A stretch of DNA of 64,000 bases from positions 3,844,001-3,908,000 of the forward strand of contig CAVNZM010000004.1 in the NCBI GenBank assembly GCA_963693365.1. The letters are read 5' to 3'. The translations under genes were made by a program, and so were the position numbers. The DNA is from Amoebidium appalachense. Taxonomy: Eukaryota > Ichthyosporea. A model generated the notes under the pieces. The model was not told where the DNA came from. It searched no databases and saw only the letters and a program-made list of their open reading frames with translations. Shown here piece by piece: positions 57,144 through 64,000 of this stretch; within the stretch, counting starts at the first letter, position 1; each line of letters begins with the position of its first letter.

Positions 57144-59752
57144 ATGTTCTATGCGCAGTACATTCTGGCCAAGAATGGCCCCCTAGGCATAGTGTGGCAG
57201 GCAGCCCACTGGGACCTCAAGAACAAAAAGCAGGTTAACGACACAAACATCAGGGTGAGTTGTTTGCTGTGGTGATTGTTGTGTTAGAATGATAGGTTTT
57301 ACATTCACCCTCTTTTTTCTTTTTTGCCTTTGCGGGATATGGTTCTTCGTTTGTTGAGATTGGCCTGTGCTAGGTGTATAACTGAGTTATGCTACTTCCC
57401 CCCTCCTTCTCCCCCCCCCCCCCCCCCCCTCCCCCCCCCCTCCCCCCTCCCCCACAAACAACACACACACACACACACACTACCCGCCTTTTGGCAAAAT
57501 TTTGGCAAAGAGACAGCACCGAAACGCAAGATAGTTGCGCCCCTTCCCCCCTCCCTTCCGGTATTTATTTTCCCTTCCCATGTTACGTTCCTTTCCCTCT
57601 CCTCCCCTTTCTCTTTACCTGCCCCTTCCTCCCCCTCCCTCCCGCGCCCCCCCTCCCCCCGAGTGGTAGTTCGCTTATCTCTCCCCTTGACTTTCCTCCC
57701 CTCCACCTTTACTGTTGGACCGATTGCCAAGATACCTAATAGTGGGGGGGTGCTTGAAAACAGGACAAGGTGCAGCACATTGTGGCACCTAGTGTGCCCA
57801 TTTCACTGCGCACGTCCGGACACCTGCTGGTGGGGGTGGTGAAGATCTACAGCAAGAAGGCATACTACCTGGCCAACGACTGCAATGATGCACTGACGAA
57901 GATTAAGGTGTGTGGGTGTGTGTGTGTGTGGATTGGTGGGGGGGGGCTGGGTTTATTGGGTGGGTGGGTGAATGGGTTTGGTGTGTGTGTATCGGTGGAG
58001 GGTGGGTAGCTGCGACTGTGAGTGCACATTGCACGTGTGGATATGGGAACATGTCTAGGTGTGTGTGTTTTCATGTTACTATTTACCTTTTTGTGTATGT
58101 GTCTGTGTGTTTTGGGTGTGGCAAGGGTGGAGGGGGAAGGAAGGGGGGGGGGGGGGGATGGCAGATTTCCTGGTTGGTTATATGTGTGGGTATCAATTTG
58201 TTTTGTGTCTGAGTGCATGTCGATTGATGGTTGAATGGGTGCACACGTGCTTTTGGTGGGGAATCTTGCACCTATGTGGTGAATTGGAGGTAGTGGGTTT
58301 TAGGGTGAGAGTGAGGCAAAGGTTGTTGTTGTTCTTTCCTTTTATTTGTTGCCCTCTCATTATCGTTCCTCTTACCACAACAAAAAAGTTTCCGAAGGTA
58401 AATTTGCGTTCAGAAATGGATTTCCCACCCTGCTTCTCATACGTTATCTTGTTTTCCATTTCCAGGTTGCGTTCAAGCCGGGGGCTGTTGAGCTCGAGCT
58501 TGGTGGGACTGTTGCGGTGCAGCAGCTGACCAATGTGCACTACGACCTGGACAGTGCATTCGACATTGCATATGATGAGGTGCTGCAGGCAAAGTATGAT
58601 GTGTGTGGGTGTGTGTTTGGGGGGGGGGGGGGGGGGGGGGATGGGGTGGTGGTTGGGTGGAGGGAGGGAGGTAGTGGAGAGGGGGAGGGAGAGGGGGGGG
58701 GGGGGGGAGGTGTGTGAGGGGGAGCGGAGGGGAGGTTGGCATGTGTGTGTGTGCCGTTGCCGCTGCGCCTGCTAACACACATGCGCACAGACACACACTC
58801 TCTCTCTCTCTCCCCCCCCCCCCCCCCCCCCCCCCCTTCTTCTCAACATGTATTTACGCATGCTTTGGTTTACTTGTACACACCCGCACTCTTATGCTGT
58901 GTGTCCACGATACTGTGTGCTGATTGTCTGGGTGCAGCTTTGAGCCGTCCGGCCGTGTTCTTGTGGGCAGACACGAACAGATCACTCTGGATGAACAGTC
59001 GGAGGTCGACATCTCCATGGTGAGGATTGCACCTTCATACGCACACACACACACACACACACACAGGCACACACACACAGGCATTATTGCACACGCGGGC
59101 GCACATACATTGGCAGACACGTACACACACACACACACACACAACCGCGCATGCACACATCACGGTACTATCAAGAAACACCTGGAGCACATGTGTTTGA
59201 TATCTAGCCGCACACATTAGCATGCCCTCACACTCGTGCGGAAGTGTGCATACACATAGGCAGCCCCCTCCCCCCCCCCCCCCCCCCCCCTCCCTCCTCA
59301 GTTGCCCCCTTGTCGTACTCGATCCTCTTTTCTCCCCCCCTTCCACACACACACAAGCACACAGGCTCACACGCACACAACACTATCTTTCTGTCTGTCT
59401 TACTCTCTCTCCTTCCTCCCTCCCTCCCTTTTGCCTTCCATCCCTTTCTCCCCCCCTCCCTCCCTCCCTCCCTCTCTTTCTGCCCAAGGTGAAAAGCCTT
59501 TTGACCCCCCCCCCCCCCCCCTTCCCCCGCGGTCCCACGTACTTACATACGTGTACCCCTTTCAGATGGAGCTAGCAGAGGATGTGACGAACATGGGGGA
59601 GGGTGAACTTGAGCTCGAGTTGGAGTTGCCTCGAGATGCCGCACATGTCGACCACTCCTTCCACCCGGACTGTGTGTATTCCATTCTCCCTCCCCCTCTC
59701 TCCCGCCCTCCCCCCTCCCCCTCCCTACCCCACCTCCGCGCACGCACGCACA

Positions 59753-59790
<38 letters not shown>

Positions 59791-59927
59791 GACACATACA
59801 CACTCACTCACACATTCACTCACTTACGGATTGAATGGGAGGAGGAAGACACACACACACGTGCTCTTCTCCCTCGGATTCGGCACACACGCGCACATAA
59901 TGAGGATAGAAAAGATGAAGAAGAAAG

Positions 59928-59959
<32 letters not shown>

Positions 59960-60067
59960 TATAAGCGTACAATATGTGATGGCGAAGGGACAAACAAGGG
60001 GGGATGTGTGGGCCATAATGTGTGGTGCTTGTCTCCCCCCCCCCCCCCCCCCCTCTGCCCCCCTCTC

Positions 60068-60099
<32 letters not shown>

Positions 60100-60819
60100 C
60101 AGGTTCTGTGCTTGTGTGTGTGTGGGCGTGTTTTTTTTTTTTTTGGGGGGGGGGGGGGGGGGTAGTTAATGGACCGTCGGAGACGTGCGTTCTCACGACT
60201 TCTTTTGCAGTGGATGACCTGAACGTGTCTTTAGCGTCGGCAAAGAAGGGGCCTAAGCCCTCAGGTGTGTACCAACCCCCCCCCCCCCCCCCCTTTTTTT
60301 TTATTTTTTGCTCTTTCCCTCTTGTCTCCCTCCGTCCTTTCCATACCTTTCATTATGTGAGTTTGTTTATGTGAATTCTTCTCTGTACTACCACACACAC
60401 TCTTCGGTCTCTTCGTATTAAGCATGCTTTGTTGGGTTCTTATGCTCCCCCTCCCCCCTCCCCCTCCCCCTCCCTCCCTCCCTCCCTCCCTCCCTTCCTC
60501 CCTCCCTTTCTCTTCGTGCCCGGTTCGCTCCAATTTTTTCTCCTCCAAGCAATCGCAAAAATGGTTAATGGTTCCGATTGGTCATGCTATTTTTAAGCAC
60601 TATTTTGTCCTAAAAAGGAAACATCCTGCACCCAACGCGAGGTATCATGATTACATATGCATCTACTAAACAAGTGAGTATCAGGAGTCTTAAAGGTGCA
60701 TTCATCCAAAAACTGACATGCTTGTTGCGACATCCTGATTTTGTCCTTTTGTGACGCCTCCCTATTTCCAACCCTGTGATGCATATAGCTCCCTCCCCCC
60801 CCCCCCCCCCCCCCCCCCC

Positions 60820-60884
<65 letters not shown>

Positions 60885-60940
60885 CTCAACCTTGACGAGG
60901 AAGAGCGGCCTCAGGCAGACATCAACCCACCGGTAGGCAT

Positions 60941-60974
<34 letters not shown>

Positions 60975-61670
60975 ACAGAAAAAAATTAAAAAAAAAAAAA
61001 TAAAAGAAAAGAAAAGAAAAATAAACCACACACCCCTCTCCAATAAGCAACAAAATATTCCTGCGCCATTTAAAAAAAAAAAAAAAAATTGGCCAATTTC
61101 TAATGCATAACCCCCTCCCCCCTCCCCACCCGCCTTTTCTCATTCCTCCCCCCTTTGTATGATGCATCCATGCATATGTTTATGTTGGTTTCAATGTGTA
61201 CCTCATACTCCGTAACACATTATAACACCCCTCCGCTCCTCCCCCCCCCCCCCTTCTTTTTTTTTTTTTTTTTTTTTCCCCTCCCTGAGCAGGCCGGAGA
61301 TGATAACCTGAACGATGCATTTGCCGAAGCATTTGACCCTACGGCCATGAACTTTGACGCAATGGAACTGGAGTTGGAGGGGGAGGGGGAGAAGGAAAAA
61401 GAGAAAGAGAAGGAGGAAGAGGGAGAGGGGGAGGTTGAGATTCCGCGTGCAGGGGAGGGGGAGAAGGAGGGAGGAGAGCCCGTGGGTATGGATGTGGACG
61501 GGGTGGAGCCGGAGGTGGTGGAGGGTGGGGAGGAGGGTGGGAAGAAGGTTGAGGAGGGAGAGGTGGGGATGGAGCTGGAGCAGGAAGAGGTGATGGCACC
61601 TGCCCCTACGTCACCGGTCGTCACGGTATCCCAGCGCCGCAGAGCTTTCTCTCCCGAGGTTTGTTGAACA

Positions 61671-61707
<37 letters not shown>

Positions 61708-61779
61708 CAAAAAAAAACAAAAACAAAAAAAAAAACACCAAACGTCTAACACCCAACACGCACACACCCATCCCGTACC

Positions 61780-61858
<79 letters not shown>

Positions 61859-62999
61859 GGCACACTTACGTGGGCAAGTGCACAGGCACGTATCTAAGGC
61901 AGGAAGAAATTTGAAAAGACATGTGAAAATAGCGTGTGTGTGTGTGTGTGTGTGTGTTTGTGTTGGGGGGAGGAGAAGAGGGGGGGGGGGGGGGGGGGTG
62001 TTTCGATAGATGCCACACCTTTTTTTTCGTAGTGTTTTATCTGCCTCGACTGTTTGTTTAATGATCCCCATAAACCTTCAACAGACATGTACAGGTAACC
62101 ACCCCCCCCCCCCCCCCCCCCCCTCCTCCTTCCCGGGAGGTTGGGCTCTACTTAAGTTGCATACTTGGTCTGTATCCACAATACGTTGTCAGGTTGTGAA
62201 TCTCTGCTTTTTTGCTTTGTACCGTAATCTAACCACACCTGTATACAACCCCTCCCCCCCCCCCCCCCCCCCCCCCTACACACACACACACATGCACTCA
62301 AACACACACACACGCACACTCACACGTACACATGTGTACACAAACACGTACACACGTACATACGTACAGGTGGAGGCGGAGGAGGATCTTGCAGCCATGC
62401 CCATGCCCGAGCCAGTGCTCAGCCAGAAGGCTGCCCCCAAGAAGCACAAAAAGACCAAGTTGATCATTGATGACGAGATCATCATCTCGGGGTAGGTGAC
62501 CCTACCCTTAGTGCAGACACGCATGCACACGTGTGGGGGTGCACACACAGGCACCGACGTGCACCCGCGTTGCACACACACACATACACACACCTTAGGC
62601 TACCACCACTGTATCCCCACCACTCGCCCTGGTTTTTGTCTTTTTTTTTTATCCCCCTCTCTCCCCCCCCCCCCCCCCCCCCCCCCCCCTCCCCCGGCGT
62701 CTTTCCCTGTCTTCTCTCTCTCTATCTCTATCTCTCCCCCCCCCCCCCCCCCCCCCCTTTTCCCCTCCACCCCTCCGCTTCTTACTCTTCCCCTTTCTTC
62801 TGTTTTTCTCCGTTGCCATGAGCAACTTCACGTCTACTAGCTGAAAAGTGGTTGGCGGTTGTTTATTAAGGTGGCTGGCCTGCTCCTCTTTTGTTGCACC
62901 ATCAGCACACCTTGCATAATTAACATGCGCCTCCATATCCCCGTCCTCTCTCCCCCCCCCCCCCCCCCCCCCCCCCAACCACCACCACCACCACCACCA

Positions 63000-63054
<55 letters not shown>

Positions 63055-63791
63055 GAGCAGATGCGTGAGCAGCTAGATGACACCAGCGACATCCGTCATG
63101 TCTGGAAAGTTGCCCCTCGCACCCACAAAGCCATGCAGGCCAGGGTATGTGCCTCTCCCCACCCTCCCCCCATGCCTCTCTCTCCCTCGCACACACACAC
63201 ACTCTCTCTCTTGCTCATCCTTTTCTTTTTCTTTCGCTCTCTCTCTCAGCTCTCTCTCTCTCTTTCTCGCCCCTCTCTCCTCTCCCCTCTCCCCTCTCCC
63301 CTCTCCCCTCTCCCCTCCCCGTCTCCACCTTGTCCCATAATAATTTGGGCATGATGCTGTTTCGTGACCGGAAACGGACTGTAATAAGGATGATATTTTC
63401 ATCCGGGAAGGATTATTTCCCAATAGCGTTTCCTAGATTGTCTTCATAGGCTAAAGCTATTTCTCAAGAGTCTAAAATAAAAGCTCAGTTTTCCTGTCGT
63501 TTCCCTTTCTTTTTCTTTCTTTCTTTCTTTCTTTTCGGGGGTGGGGGGGGTAGGGGGAGGGGGAAGGGAGGGAGGGGGGGGGGGGGGGGATAAAGATTTG
63601 CAAGGAGCTAACTGTGTGTTTTTATTGGATCGGAGCAGCTGCAGCAGCGCAGTGTTGCCGATATGTTCAACCGCCCCTCTACCCGCGTGCCCAGCCACCT
63701 CGTGCATTTGATGACTAGGAACATGGTCCCTGGCCTGCCTGACCTGCCACTGGCTACAGAGACTACAGACGCAGAGCCTCACCCACAAGGG
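57144..63791 (+). CDS. Cohesin kleisin RAD21/Scc1 (REC8 possible), 11 exons, 3' end outside window
   Basis: Exons: 57144-57254, 57764-57907, 58466-58602 (end uncertain), 58938-59019, 59566-59671, 60211-60264, 60877-60932, 61293-61658, 62370-62491, 63054-63144, 63639-63791. The joined frame gives 474 codons and remains open. The kleisin closes the cohesin ring around sister chromatids. The start MFYAQYILAKNGPLGIVWQA and the SGHLLVGVVKIY block define the Rad21_Rec8_N domain that binds SMC3. DEQSEVDISM matches the region after it. EQMREQLDDTSDIR and the following residues match the approach to the C-terminal winged helix that binds SMC1, which lies beyond the window. EIPR in the acidic middle fits the separase consensus (E/D)xxR but is only a candidate. 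The exon 61293-61658 is a Glu/Gly/Lys-rich low-complexity insert of about 120 residues. No D/E-rich marker separates RAD21 from meiotic REC8 with certainty. Confidence 0.93.
59755..59788. repeat. CA-rich array after a RAD21 donor
   Basis: A CA array of about 17 units in the intron following the exon that ends at 59671. Longer CA arrays form the acceptors of the RAD21 exons at 60877 (60822-60876) and 63054 (63000-63053). Confidence 0.85.
61154..61229 (+). repeat. Dispersed poly-C-bounded element, copy 4 (diverged)
   Basis: It reads tgtatgatgcatccatgcat, then tcaatgtgtacctcatactc and cgtaacacattataacacc, and runs into a C-rich tract. It lies in a RAD21 intron, 64 bp before the exon at 61293, in sense orientation. 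Confidence 0.75.
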
Positions 63792-63950
63792 GTGGGTGTG
63801 TGTGTGGGGGGGGGGGGGGGGGGGGGAGGGGGGGGGGGAGGGGGGTAGCTGTGTTGGCATGTGGTGATGTGGTGTGTTTCGTGTCTGGTGGTAGTCATGT
63901 TTGCTTTTGTGTTTGTCTGTTAGGTTTTGGTTTTTTTTTTGTTTTGGTTT

Positions 63951-63994
<44 letters not shown>

Positions 63995-64000
63995 GAAGGG
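63792..64000. other. Partial RAD21 intron at the right edge
   Basis: It begins GTGGGTGTGTGTG at the donor, continues with G-runs (63807-63844) and T-runs, and ends in a G-run of about 33. No further exon is seen before the window ends. Confidence 0.75.

Overview
This is nuclear DNA of an intron-rich eukaryote, almost certainly a single-celled protist. The evidence is seven conserved eukaryotic protein genes, each cut into short exons (23 to about 370 nt for most, one of 1.36 kb) with GT..AG introns and unbroken reading phase at every junction I could place. Genes end in TAA, TAG and TGA, so the genetic code looks standard. The species cannot be named from the sequence. A marine free-living protist is plausible, and an intron-rich fornicate such as Kipferlia is only a guess. 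Introns and spacers are filled with simple repeats: poly-C/poly-G, (CA)n/(GT)n, (CT)n, and compound C-run/A-run/(CA)n tracts.

Layout: (1) 517-4049 (+) a B-type cyclin whose 5' end may lie outside the window. (2) 7443-12565 (-) an amino acid/auxin permease (AAAP/SLC38-like) with a long hydrophilic N-terminus. (3) 15987-26445 (+) a GH125 exo-alpha-mannosidase in 13 exons. (4) 27097-30047 (-) a Ras-family GTPase with a CAAX end. (5) 32112-37459 (-) a GPAT3/4-type glycerol-3-phosphate acyltransferase. (6) 39243-54458 (+) cytosolic aminopeptidase P (XPNPEP1-like) in 19 exons. (7) 57144-63791 (+) cohesin RAD21/Scc1, running off the right edge. These are unrelated housekeeping and cell-cycle genes. 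They are neither an operon nor a functional cluster. No tRNA, rRNA, CRISPR array or complete autonomous transposon was seen.

The unexplained structure lies between the exons. First, a dispersed element of about 110 bp, bounded by C-runs, is present in at least seven copies. All seven lie in introns and all are in the sense orientation of the host gene, as expected of introner-like elements. Second, there are TTAA-flanked foldback/MITE-like elements at 23035-23303, 51436-51568 and 51573-51799; the last two abut and share one TTAA. Third, C-runs and A-runs are joined in a fixed polarity. Fourth, (GT)n and (CA)n arrays grow directly out of splice donors and acceptors. Fifth, there are several private minisatellites.

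Exon boundaries were derived by eye from reading frame, GT..AG sites and protein-family conservation. Transcript data would be the decisive check.
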